DNA from: Cristatella mucedo
Taxonomy: Eukaryota > Bryozoa > Phylactolaemata > Cristatellidae
Assembly (NCBI GenBank): GCA_009760855.2
Contig: WPIO01000312.1
Coordinates: 75,001 to 101,009 of the forward strand
Direction: 5' to 3'
DNA: 26,009 nucleotides
Shown: positions 17,859 to 26,009 of the stretch, piece by piece
Position numbering within the stretch: the stretch's first letter is position 1
Layout: each line of letters starts with the position of its first letter
The notes under the pieces: generated by a model
Database searches by the model: none
What the model was told of the DNA's origin: nothing
The model's input: the letters and a program-made list of their open reading frames with translations, nothing else
Position numbers and translations under genes: made by a program

Positions 17859-18904
17859 TTAGGAAAAAGAAGTAGAGGAAAAACGTCAAAGAATTGTATT
17901 AAGAAGACAGGTGATATACTTAGTGGAAATCTAAATAAGGATAATAATCTTATACAGAATTTAGGTGATCCTGTTGATGCAGTAAATAGAAAGTATATAG
18001 ATACAAACTTTGTTACTAAGATTTCTAGATCTACTACTAATGATGGAGAAAATTGATATGAATAATTTTAGAGTAGTATATCTTGCTAATCCTATAAATC
18101 CTAGTGATGCTGCAACTAAAGATTATGCTGATACTAAATTGCCACTTACAGGTGGAACAATTAGAGGAAATTTAATTGTAGATGCTGGTATTAGAGCTAG
18201 TGGTGCTCCAGATAATGATTATAGTGTAGTAAATAAAAGTTATATTGATACAAACTTTCTTAGTGTTCGTGGTGGAATTGTTAATGGAAATGACGAGTAA
18301 TATATATATATATATAATATACACATATATATATATATATATATTATGTATACATATATATATATATATATTTTATATATCTAGATATGACAAGTAGTAT
18401 TATTAGAATTGTAAATGATCATGTTAATCAAACTGATGGTGTAAATCTTGGTTATATAAATAAAGTTAATGATGGTAATGTTGCAGAGGTTAGGTTTTAT
18501 GCAAAGTATCTTGGACCAACAAGTGTTGGAGGGGCTGCTACCTTTCCTAGAATGAATAAAGGTACTTTTCATCTGGAGATTTAACGTTTGCTATAGCTAG
18601 TAATGATATTGTGATTGATAGAGGATTGTATGGTATATGTACAACTTATGAACAAGGTGGATATTATTTTAATACTCCAGAATCTAAATACTTAGCAGAT
18701 GAAAGGGTTATCAATAAAAAAATGTTAACACCACCTCAGACTTCACTATCACAATATGGTGATATATCAACTGAATGTAGACAAACGATATTTGGTAGTT
18801 AAATACTTGATAAAGATAAAAAACTTATTAATGATGGTATAATTGTTACAGATGATATGAAATATACAGTCTTAATAATTACTGTTTATATAGCATTAAG
18901 ATAA
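17856..18904 (+). pseudogene. Fibre-like protein B, broken
   Basis: ATG 17856. The N-terminus is basic (MLGKRSRGKTSKNC), followed by stalk units LIQNLGDPVDAVNRKYID and, after a shift near 18055, YLANPINPSDAATKDYAD and the TGGTIRGNL / VNKSYIDTNF elements. A TAA at 18298 and an expanded AT microsatellite (18300-18375) interrupt the gene. The stalk resumes (RIVNDHVNQTDGVNLGYINK), and after a shift near 18570 a C-terminal domain follows (GLYGICTTYEQGGYYFN), with a TAA near 18800 and a final TAA at 18902-18904. Different stalk and head sequence from fibre A implies a second fibre with its own binding head. Role by family: host attachment. Confidence 0.6.
18300..18375. repeat. AT dinucleotide microsatellite inside fibre B
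   Basis: Runs of TATATA broken by ATACAC and ATGTATAC. It sits between two fibre-stalk segments, so it is probably a post-integration expansion rather than a viral regulatory region. Confidence 0.85.
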
Positions 18905-18906
18905 TC

Positions 18907-19925
18907 ATGCTTTCTAAAAGAGATTTACAAATGGAAGGAACATTGGATTTTGCATCAAACAGAATAATTAATGTTGAAGAAACTGTTGATAAATTAGCAA
19001 CAGTTAATAAAGCATTTGCTGATAACAATTATCTAAGAAAAGATGCAGTTTCAGATCAACGTATAACAGGTAACTCACCTGCAAATTCAAAAAATAGGCA
19101 AGAATATCAGATCCTGTTAATACTTCTGATGTTGTAACAAAAATATCTTGATACAAAATTAGATAGATATATGAGACCTGTAATAATCAATGGAAACTTG
19201 ATTGTAGAAAGATTAATAATGAGAAGAAATGAACCAAAGTTTGATGGATATGGACCAAACGATTTAATTCCTTTCAAATTCCTTCATATATTTTATTTAA
19301 AGTGTGGAAATTATCCTGATATTTCTAATGCTATTGCCAATGCGCGTTTTATTCATGTTTGGGTGATTTAACTGTAAACAGCGTAAGTAATATTGGTATA
19401 GCATCACAAGCATTTTCTTTTTATAATGGAGAACAAGTTTTAGCAAAACTATCAGATGTTAACATAAAAAAACCTGTCTACTCTAGCATGAGAATAAGTC
19501 TTTTGGATATAAAAAATAATTCTGCTGATAGAAGTAAAACTTATCAAATTAATGATGATTTTGAATACGCAATAATAAAAATAGAAGATGGGTAAGTTTC
19601 ATTCTTTGGAGATGGCCAACGTTTTGTAGAATTTCCTAATCAATTTGTTGCATACAATTGCTACTATACAAAAGCATTAATTTATATAACATCAAAAAAT
19701 AAGATAGATGGTGATATGTTAATCTTATCAATTAAACAAAGATTTGCTAATAGGAAAAATAATTTTTCAATAGGTTCTAATTTTCATTCATTTAGACTTG
19801 AAGATAAAGATTTATGTTATAATGATAATTCTTATATTAATTCTAATAAACTTGCTGATGGAAGATTTAACATTCAAATAGAGTTTTCATTTCCAGTAGT
19901 GAGTTTTATTGATGGTATTCCCTGA
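18907..19925 (+). pseudogene. Fibre-like protein C, broken
   Basis: ATG 18907, two bases after fibre B. Stalk units: DFASNRIINVEETVDKLATV and, in a shifted frame near 19090-19150, a degraded 'NRI..ISDPVNTSDVVTK' type unit. Then MRPVIINGNLIVERL, a head-like region (FKFLHIFYLKCGNYPDI) with a shift near 19365, and further beta-rich sequence (QAFSFYNGEQVLAKLSDV, KNNFSIGSNFHSFRLED) with a TAA near 19595 and at least one more shift before TGA at 19923-19925. The head differs from those of A and B. The upstream signal is the weaker TATATAGCATTAAGATAATC. The 3' end overlaps small minus-strand frames. Confidence 0.58.
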
Positions 19926-19993
19926 TGTATTATATTCTAATACTAGCTTTACAGCATCTAACAAAGTTGATCTGATGTCTTTAATTCTACCCA

Positions 19994-20077
19994 TTAGATA
20001 AGAACAGATTTTAAAGTTTGAATGCTTTGTCCATGTGCTTCTTCATGACAGTCTTTACTTCTTGTCTCAATGTTCAT
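19994..20077 (-). CDS. Small ORF with viral start motif, possibly broken
   Basis: ATG 20077 follows TGTATAGAAG. 27 residues (begins MNIETRSKDCHEEAHGQ), TAA at 19994-19996. A second small frame starts at the overlapping ATG (TAATG) at 19994 and runs 35 residues (begins MGRIKDIRSTLLDAVKLV) to 19887, overlapping the end of fibre C. They may be one small helical gene split by a shift, or two tiny genes. Evidence is the motif alone; no family is recognised. Confidence 0.3.
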   Translation of the reverse strand: MNIETRSKDCHEEAHGQSIQTLKSVLI

Positions 20078-20113
20078 CTTCTATACAGTGTTTTTATATT
20101 TTATTTAATTAAA

Positions 20114-20591
20114 TTAAACTACACTTGGATCGGGTTGAGCTAGTGCTACCTCAGCGGCTTTTTGTTTTGCACTCTTGCCATCAGTAATACTTGGTAGAAC
20201 TGCGTAACACTCGTTTAACAATTCCAGAGATGTCAGGTTTAACACCAGATACTCCAGATATGACTGTAGATTCTGTTGGAAGTTGTGTTGCAATCCAAGT
20301 AGTATAACTGGAAATCTCACAAGGATCATCAAGAAGAGCATCAACTTTAGATCTAACCCTTTCCTCAAGACCTGATAGAACCTCACTTTGACCACGAGTA
20401 ATAATCTTTTGTGCTTCAGCATCTGCCTCATCAAGATAGAATTTCTTAGCAGACTCATCAGTCATATATAAAACATCTGAAGTAAGCATTTGTTCATCAT
20501 ATTCTGTCATTCTTGATCTAACAAGATAATCAACGTAAGATCTAAGTGCTAATGCAGAAGTTGCTAGCATTGGATCAGTAACGGCTTCCAT
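20114..20591 (-). pseudogene. Unassigned viral protein, frameshifted near the C-terminus
   Basis: ATG 20591 follows TATTATATAGGAA. The first 125 codons are helical with acidic stretches (YVDYLVRSRMTEYDEQMLTS, EADAEAQKIITRGQSEVLSG) and a Ser/Gly/Val-rich part (VISGVSGVKPDISGIV). A shift near 20210 moves to a frame ending VLPSITDGKSAKQKAAEVAL and a TAA at 20114. About 159 codons. No domain is recognised. The neighbouring minus-strand small genes share the same start motif, so it probably belongs to the same expression group. Confidence 0.5.
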
Positions 20592-20624
20592 TTCCTATAT
20601 AATAATAAAAAAATAAAATATAAA

Positions 20625-20861
20625 TTAAAAATTACTATACATACCATTGTAAATAGAAGGTATATGACCTTCATATGCATCTATTTTATCATACAGATCA
20701 CACACTCTAGTTAGGTCATCAATAATTGAATCAGGTAGTTTAGCGATATAAGAATACAACTTTTTATCACTTTTATCAATCTTAAAAATACTTCTACAAA
20801 CATGATATGCATAGGTTTTAACATCATCATGACATACAATTCTTGATATTCTTAGATCCAT
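20625..20861 (-). CDS. Small tandem paralogue 1 (unknown)
   Basis: 78 residues from ATG 20861, preceded by TATCATATAGGAA. The pattern 'MD-ISRI-C-DDVK...ICRSIF' then 'IAKLPDSIIDDLTRVCDLYD' is shared with the next two genes upstream. It is mostly helical, with no membrane segment. The frame is intact, ending TAA. The three genes are spaced about 30 bases apart and read in the same direction, so they arose by tandem duplication. Function is unknown. Confidence 0.62.
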   Translation of the reverse strand: MDLRISRIVCHDDVKTYAYHVCRSIFKIDKSDKKLYSYIAKLPDSIIDDLTRVCDLYDKIDAYEGHIPSIYNGMYSNF

Positions 20862-20895
20862 TTCCTATATGATAATAAAAAGTTACTTTCAATAT

Positions 20896-21168
20896 CTATA
20901 TAATAAAACTATATTCTTCTGTAATAATTCCAGAGATAGAATCTATTGTTTCATGATTGTCACTTATAACTTTATTAATTGTACCTATATCATCATAAAT
21001 ATCACACATTTTAATTAGATCTTCAACATAAGAATCAGGTAGTTTAATAACATTAGAATATAAAAGATGATTAGTCATATCTTTTTTATTAATATTAAGC
21101 AATCTAGAACAAATAAAAATTGCCATATCTTTAACATTTTCATAACATAGAATTCTTGCTATATCCAT
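20896..21168 (-). CDS. Small tandem paralogue 2 (unknown)
   Basis: 90 residues from ATG 21168, preceded by TTATATAGAAA. Shares MDIARILCYENVKDMAIFIC and VIKLPDSYVEDLIKMCDIYD with paralogue 1, clearly the closest pair. The C-terminal ~25 residues (NKVISDNHETIDSISG) differ. Intact, ending TAG. Confidence 0.62.
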   Translation of the reverse strand: MDIARILCYENVKDMAIFICSRLLNINKKDMTNHLLYSNVIKLPDSYVEDLIKMCDIYDDIGTINKVISDNHETIDSISGIITEEYSFII

Positions 21169-21196
21169 TTTCTATATAATGAATCATACAATTTGT

Positions 21197-21472
21197 TTAA
21201 TTAATTATTACTCCTTGTTTTGTTTTTGGTGTTTTAGATTTTTTATTTGCTTCCTTAAGCATCTCATTTATCTTACTACGACTCTCCGTTAGTTTGTCAC
21301 ATGTATCACATATATCTATAAGAATACTAATATAAGAACTATCAATATCTGGAATGAGCTTGTCTAGTGAATGTTTAACTATTCGTTGATCTTGACCTTT
21401 AAGTTTTTGAAGACAGATTTTTATTGTCATTTGTCTAGATTGTTCACAGCTTAAAATTCTTGAGACATCCAT
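21197..21472 (-). CDS. Small tandem paralogue 3 (unknown)
   Basis: 91 residues from ATG 21472, preceded by ATATATAGAAA. MDVSRILSCEQSRQMTIKIC and IDSSYISILIDICDTCDKL align with paralogues 1 and 2, but it is more divergent and has a Lys-rich C-terminus (KEANKKSKTPKTKQ). Intact, TAA stop. The repeated 'I-DLxxxCDxYD' Cys-Asp element might be a ligand- or partner-binding helix; this is speculation. Confidence 0.6.
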   Translation of the reverse strand: MDVSRILSCEQSRQMTIKICLQKLKGQDQRIVKHSLDKLIPDIDSSYISILIDICDTCDKLTESRSKINEMLKEANKKSKTPKTKQGVIIN

Positions 21473-21509
21473 TTTCTATATATGAAAATAAAATTTTATT
21501 TAATTGAAA

Positions 21510-21794
21510 TTAAATCCCTTCACCTTCAGAGCTATCTACCAATGATTCAAGATACTCTTCGTATAGTTTTACTTACTCATCGGTGAAATCTTCATAATGT
21601 TTACCACATAGAAGTTCTTCTAGATCTTCACCCTCTTCTGATTCAGAATATGTTTCAATGTGAGATGAAGCTTCAGACTCGCAAGACTCAGATTCCATTT
21701 CTGTTTCCATTTGATAACCAGGATCATCGGTTGAATCCTCTGAATACTCTGACTCACTCTCAGAACTGGCAATATCGATTCCTTTGGGATCCAT
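21510..21794 (-). pseudogene. Hyperacidic Ser/Glu-rich protein with one internal stop
   Basis: ATG 21794 follows ACTATTATAGG. The first 73 codons are strongly acidic and Ser-rich (ESESEYSEDSTDD, ESESCESEASSHIETYSESE), resembling casein-kinase-2-type phosphorylation targets. TAA at 21573-21575 interrupts the frame, which continues in phase with LYEEYLESLVDSSEGEGI to TAA at 21510-21512. About 94 codons. Acidic disordered proteins in DNA viruses often act as chaperones or regulators, but no family is recognised. It lies between the polymerase 3' end and the tandem paralogues. Confidence 0.5.
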
Positions 21795-21825
21795 CCTATA
21801 ATAGTAAAAACAATTTTGTTAATTC

Positions 21826-24800
21826 ATATTTAATTTCTCCATTGACTCGTATAGTTCTAATTCTTCTTGTATATCAACTAATTTTTTATCGTCTTTCTTT
21901 TTTGATTTATCTGAAAATCTAACTCTCTTTACTGGTAATGGTTTGGTATTTTCAATCTCCTTTTTGGCATCTATACTAATATTACAAGTTTTACAGTGAC
22001 CTGCAGACTCCTTTATCCTATAGTAACTCTATGAATAACTATGAATTCCACAGTCTAACCAATACCTTTTTTGAGTCAAATGCTAATAGTGCTTTTTTAG
22101 ATTGTGTTATAGTGAAAATTTGATGGTTTCTAGATTGAAATCTTGATTGATTGCAATAAACATCAAAACCAGTTTTAGGACAACCAACATAATCAGAATG
22201 AGTCAAACACTTCTTTACTACATCTTCCTTTGTTCCTTTTGCTTTTTTGACTGCATATTTAACTTCTGTTCCTTTATCTTTCTTTATAGCTATCTGCATT
22301 GAATACAGTTTTGGTCTTAAGAAAACTCCCTCAACAAGTACAATTGATTTTTCAATCATATCACCTTTCTCATCTCTAATGAAATCTTTTGTTTTCGGAT
22401 CTACTGAATATTTTTCACATATTTCATCCTTGAATTTCCCTAGACTTCCCTTATTAGCAGGTATGATCTTTTCTGCTCCTTCTACTTTCCATATATCTCG
22501 GTTCTTAGGATAAACAGACAAATCTAGGTAATCTAAATAATTTTCAAAGTCTCTATAAGCATTATCAGTATTTATTTGCATTACCAAAGAATCAGTGTCA
22601 GTATAAGCAAGTGTTACTTTATCATTATAATAATCTTTTATTGTGTTATAATAGAAATCTTGCATTAATAATATTGAAATATCTATAATTAAAAAACCTA
22701 AATAAATAGGCTTATCAAGAGAGATCTCTGCTTTCGTTGTTTTAATTCCAACTAAATCTCGATTTGACAATCTTCTATCTTTAAACCTTGCACTCATTAC
22801 TCTTTTATCTGAAACTGCAATATCCTTATCATATTTTAGATCACACAATTCAATGTTTACTCTTTCTCTAGCATTTTCCATTGCCTTTCCAAAGAATGCA
22901 TTGTTTTTGAGTTTATAATATTTCTTTTCAAACTCGACCTTTGCTACTTTTCTTCTTTCAATGTTATTAACTATATATCCACTCAACTATCTGCTTTGTG
23001 TGAAACTCATTACTCTATGTATCTTTGTTAATACATATCCTCTTTCAATTGCAAGTTGTAGATTTCTATAATGGATAACATATTTTACTTTTGGTTCTAG
23101 ATCAACAATCAGCTTTTCCACTATAGTTTCACATTCATCTATTTTCTTCTTATCATCCCTTAACGACGTTTTCCTTTGATATTCAGAGTGTTCTTCAACA
23201 CCCACTTTTCTCCTGATTGGTAGAATAGGACAATCAGAGTGAGTGCCGTGTAATTCTTCTGGGCAGTGCGTATCTACTTCAAAAGCATAACCAGTTTCTG
23301 CCTCCTCTTTTAACGATAAAATCTTCTTAGTTGTAATCTTCTTTATTTGTTTACTATCTAAAAACTTGAAATTAGATATTGGAAGTGGCTGTGTCATTGC
23401 TGTAGCATATAATGAATTTGCATCAACATAAAGTAACCAACTCGTTTCTTTAGTACTATCATAATTAGAAGCCATTTCATTGTTTGCTTTGACATATCTA
23501 CACGATGCTTGCGTTATTCCTCCTCTTATCGCACTTTCAAAGAAGTCAAAATGTTCAAAGTTTGTTAATAAATCTAATTTAACCTTTGAAAATCTCAAAC
23601 CTTCAGACCAAGTTAAACCTGGTACTGTAAGGAAGTTGGCAGGATCTAAACCATCAATTTTCTGTAATAAATGTCTAAAATGTTGAAATACATCTGCAAG
23701 TAGAAGGACATCTGTAGTTAGATAAATATCGCTGTACTTTCCTAATGTATCTTCAGTGCTTGGATCTATTTTTTTCATCAATGCCCAAACTTTCTTAACA
23801 CGATCATAATCTTTTTCATCTATGTTTGTATCATTTAATGTGCTATGCAAACTTTTAATCGGGGTAGTGACTTTTCATCTAATCTTGAAAATGAGTCTAT
23901 ATACTCATAAGGCAATATACCTTTTTCTTTTAATAGATCAAATTCATTATCATCCAACATTGAAAAGTAATTTCTTGTTTGTTATAATAGTTTTCCTGAT
24001 TTAACAAAATTATTTACAAGATCTGCTAGACCTTTTTGCAACATTTGTAAAGAGTCTTTAAAAGTAAGCGAACCAATTTCAATGTTTATATATTTCTCCA
24101 TGTTATTGGCAATGACTTTTTTATCTAGTTTTAAATCTTGAAGCTCTTGTACTAATAAATGTGAATCGTAACCTTTTAAGTTGTGAGTAAATACTGGAAG
24201 TTTAAACTTCTTAGGATTAATGCTGAGATTTAGGTTGCAAGCATTATGTGCAGCACCCCTATACTTTCCTGTTGAATGACAATGATCTAAAACTTTATCT
24301 CCATCTAAATCGCAAATATGACAAACAGGTGCATTCTCAAAATCTTGTTTGTCTTCTTCCTTAAAATTACTATAGTCAAAATGTTCATATTTATCAAGAA
24401 TAGGTTTCATTTCATTTTTTATTTTCTCAACTTTTTCTAACAAACTTTTTAATAGATCTCTAACATTATTTGAACCATTGAATAATTTGCCTTGTGGAGT
24501 AGTAGGATCTTCTTTATCTGTTTTTCTAACGCTTGTAAGTAAACATTCAAAGTCTGCATAAGCAACACAAGGACACCATAAAGTTTTGGCATAATCTCTA
24601 AAATAACATTTATCTCCCTTTTAACTATCTGCACTTGGCATTCCTATTCTAGACTTGCCATCATTTCCACGTTTGCAAGCATCAATATGTGATTCTAGTT
24701 TATCTTTAGAGTAAAATCTACACAAACATCTTTTACAAGTAAGCTGTGTTCCATATCCTTTGCTACTTCTACACAAACCATTGAAGTTTTTAATAATTAC

Positions 24801-25871
24801 ATAATTAAAGTTGCTTTTGCTTGGAGTGCTATACAAAAGAAGATCTACATGTCTATCTTTCTCTTCATTAACTACTATAAGTGGAGTTAGAATTTTATTA
24901 TCATATTCGTAAACATTAATAATTATGTTAAATAATTCAGCTAAATGAGGAATATCAACAACATTTAATACGTTTGAAGGATAATTCTCCTTAACGTTGA
25001 ACAAATCTTCTATTCTCTTTATATGCTCTGAGTATTTCTCATGTAATATTTCTTTTAGATCAGCAATAGACTCTGGATGATTATCTCTCCAGTGGAGAAA
25101 CCTTAACACACACCATAAAGCACAAAGATTACCTGATTCATTCTTTATATTAATTGTTGATCTCTTCTTTTCTAATCCTTCTGGCATTGGTAAGTAACTA
25201 CCGCCGAATTTGTGTCGAAAATAAGAAAACTTTTCATAAATAGCATCAACTCCAACTATAATCCAATTAGAACCTCTTTCTAACCATTCCTCTACTTTCT
25301 TTTTAAAAGCTGCAAATTGTGTTCTAATTATTCTATCAATATCTGAAACTCTATTTATTTTTGAATTAGTTATTTTTGCAAATGGTTGGTAATTATAAGC
25401 ACCACTTTCCGAAGCTAAAATAGGTGAAATAACAAGGGTAATTTTTAAGTCACTCTTGTTTTCAAGTAATTCTTTAATAACTAATTTAAGTTCTGCTCCA
25501 ATCTTATCATATATTACACCAAAATCAATTACGTTCTTGTCCAGTCCAATATATTCATAATCTAAGAATTTACCATCGGAAGAGGATTTTCCTAAAAACC
25601 AACCTGTTTCCTGTATCTTCATTAGCCTCATTGACTCTTTATCGAAAGACCATCTACTTTTAGGCTTAGTGGTTTTCTTAGCAATAGGATTATCTAGTTT
25701 AATGGCAGCTGCTGAACGTAGAGTTGCAATCAATGCATCTACACTGTCTTTTGAGAAAGGATATTTTGGAAGAAGACCTGTACGTTTTCTTACCTCTTCT
25801 CTAATACGTTTTGCATGATCGCTAAATTTTTCACCCTCCCGTCGTATAAAGTTATCAATGTTTTGAGACAT
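21826..25871 (-). pseudogene. Protein-primed-type family B DNA polymerase
   Basis: ATG 25871. The N-terminal ~416 codons match the long accessory region of Polinton-type polymerases (GGSYLPMPEGLEKKRSTINI, NLCALWCVLRFLHW) and end in a Cys/His finger (CKRCLCRFYSKDKLESHIDAC has the ligands). The exonuclease motifs are YADFECLL (about 24550), FTHNLKGYDSHLL and YLTTDVLLLADVF. A Cys/His cluster (CHICDLDGDKVLDHCH) lies between the first two. The palm has DANSLYATAM (motif A), KLKNNAFFGKAMEN (motif B) and YTDTDSLVM (motif C, about 22600). The lesions are TAA at 24621 and 23982, a one-base gain near 23870, TAG at 22987, a shift near 22072 and a stop just after it. The C-terminal extension (HCKTCNISIDAKKEI) runs to TAA at 21826. 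About 1,345 codons. The key residues are present but the gene is clearly dead. Family role: replication of a linear genome from protein-primed ends. Confidence 0.88.
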
Positions 25872-26009
25872 GTATATGAAGATAGAAACAATTTATTTAA
25901 TTAAATATTTAATTAATTGCAATTATTTTTTAATCTTATATGGACACATCAACCTAAACAACTCTTAGTAGATACAAAATGAAGGGTATGGAGAATAGGG
26001 TCTCGATAG
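25872..26009. other. AT-rich region upstream of the polymerase, with palindrome
   Basis: Non-coding. A perfect 20-base palindrome built on AATTAAATATTTAATT lies at 25897-25916. The polymerase start has TATAC directly before ATG, not the TATAGAAA motif. The last ~60 bases are less AT-rich and could be the start of a terminal repeat or host DNA. No matching inverted copy was found near the left junction at 5469. Confidence 0.45.

Larger units (their letters stand above)
5469..26009. mobile_element. Endogenous Polinton/adintovirus-like DNA virus (left-truncated, possibly continuing right)
   Basis: This AT-rich block of at least 20.4 kb is densely packed with genes on both strands. It carries the hallmark set of the Polinton/adintovirus lineage: family B polymerase with a long N-terminal region, double-jelly-roll major capsid protein, minor capsid proteins, A32-like ATPase, adenain-like protease, PLA2-like protein and fibres. 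The left edge near 5469 is an abrupt change inside a fibre reading frame. The right edge was not found; the polymerase start at 25871 is followed by at least 138 bases of non-coding sequence. Two LINE fragments are nested inside it, and most long genes have stops or frameshifts, which together indicate an old integrated copy. An integrase, expected in Polintons and adintoviruses, is not in the window. Confidence 0.85.

Noticed and set aside
18300-18375. AT tract as a viral replication origin
   Set aside because: It is a plain dinucleotide microsatellite lying between two pieces of the same fibre stalk, so later expansion is more likely.
5469-25871. Alternative genetic code (TAA/TAG as Gln or TGA as Trp), because many internal stops fall where such residues would fit
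   Set aside because: Genes also end properly at TAA, TAG and TGA next to the start motif of the following gene, and true frameshifts occur in the same genes. Decay of CAA, CAG, CGA or TGG codons explains the stops more simply.
5469-26009. Retroviral-type integrase expected for Polintons
   Set aside because: I looked for zinc-binding HHCC and DDE-type patterns in the viral frames and found no convincing candidate; it may lie outside the window.
1-26009. tRNA or rRNA genes
   Set aside because: No cloverleaf-like segment with A and B box patterns or rRNA-like block was recognised by eye; a tRNAscan run would be decisive.

Overview
The window looks like animal (metazoan) genomic DNA, probably from an aquatic invertebrate, carrying a large, decayed endogenous DNA virus. 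The first ~5.47 kb is mixed-composition host DNA. It holds the last coding exon of an HtrL/YibB-like protein (1-582), about 3.4 kb without a convincing gene (a hairpin repeat, a GC-rich palindrome, an AT-rich simple-sequence tract), and a broken L2/CR1-type LINE on the minus strand (about 4033-5075). I cannot name the host species. The intron-type gene layout, the LINEs and the microsatellite tails all point to an animal.

From about 5469 to the right edge the sequence becomes strongly AT-rich and densely packed with virus genes. It is a Polinton/adintovirus-like element (double-jelly-roll virus lineage, Preplasmiviricota type) of at least 20.4 kb. Recognisable genes are a protein-primed-type family B DNA polymerase (21826-25871), a YqaJ/lambda-exonuclease-like nuclease (5758-6587), a major capsid protein (6641-8874), two related minor capsid-like proteins (9517-10416 and 10426-11291), an A32/FtsK-like packaging ATPase (12294-12963), an adenain-like maturation protease (13427-13763), a pX-like/phospholipase A2-like virion protein (14371-15139), a DUF5679-like zinc-ribbon protein (12985-13434), a probable membrane-active virion protein (15758-16862), an HNH-AP2 homing-type endonuclease (15195-15761) and four fibre-like genes (5469-5774, 16873-17853, 17856-18904, 18907-19925). 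Several small genes are unassigned, including three tandem paralogues (20625-21472). No integrase and no terminal inverted repeat is visible. The left end cuts through a fibre gene, so the element is truncated or rearranged there. The right end may continue beyond the window.

The genes form a coherent virion-building and genome-replication set: polymerase and nuclease for DNA synthesis and processing, ATPase for packaging, protease for maturation, capsid and minor capsid proteins for the shell, fibres for attachment, and the PLA2-like and hydrophobic proteins for crossing membranes. Almost every gene longer than about 170 codons carries frameshifts or in-frame stops. Two LINE fragments have landed inside the virus: one splits the major capsid gene (7274-8019, with a 7-bp near-perfect target duplication) and one sits near the start of a fibre gene (about 16938-17046). 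The copy is therefore a fossil resident in a genome rather than an active virus.

The most distinctive pattern is a start-codon-linked motif, close to TATATAGAAATG, directly at the start of about 17 viral genes on both strands. It is weak or absent at the polymerase and nuclease genes. It looks like a virus-specific promoter/initiation signal with almost no 5' untranslated region, and it decides several gene starts. Divergent gene pairs share promoters as short as 10 bp.
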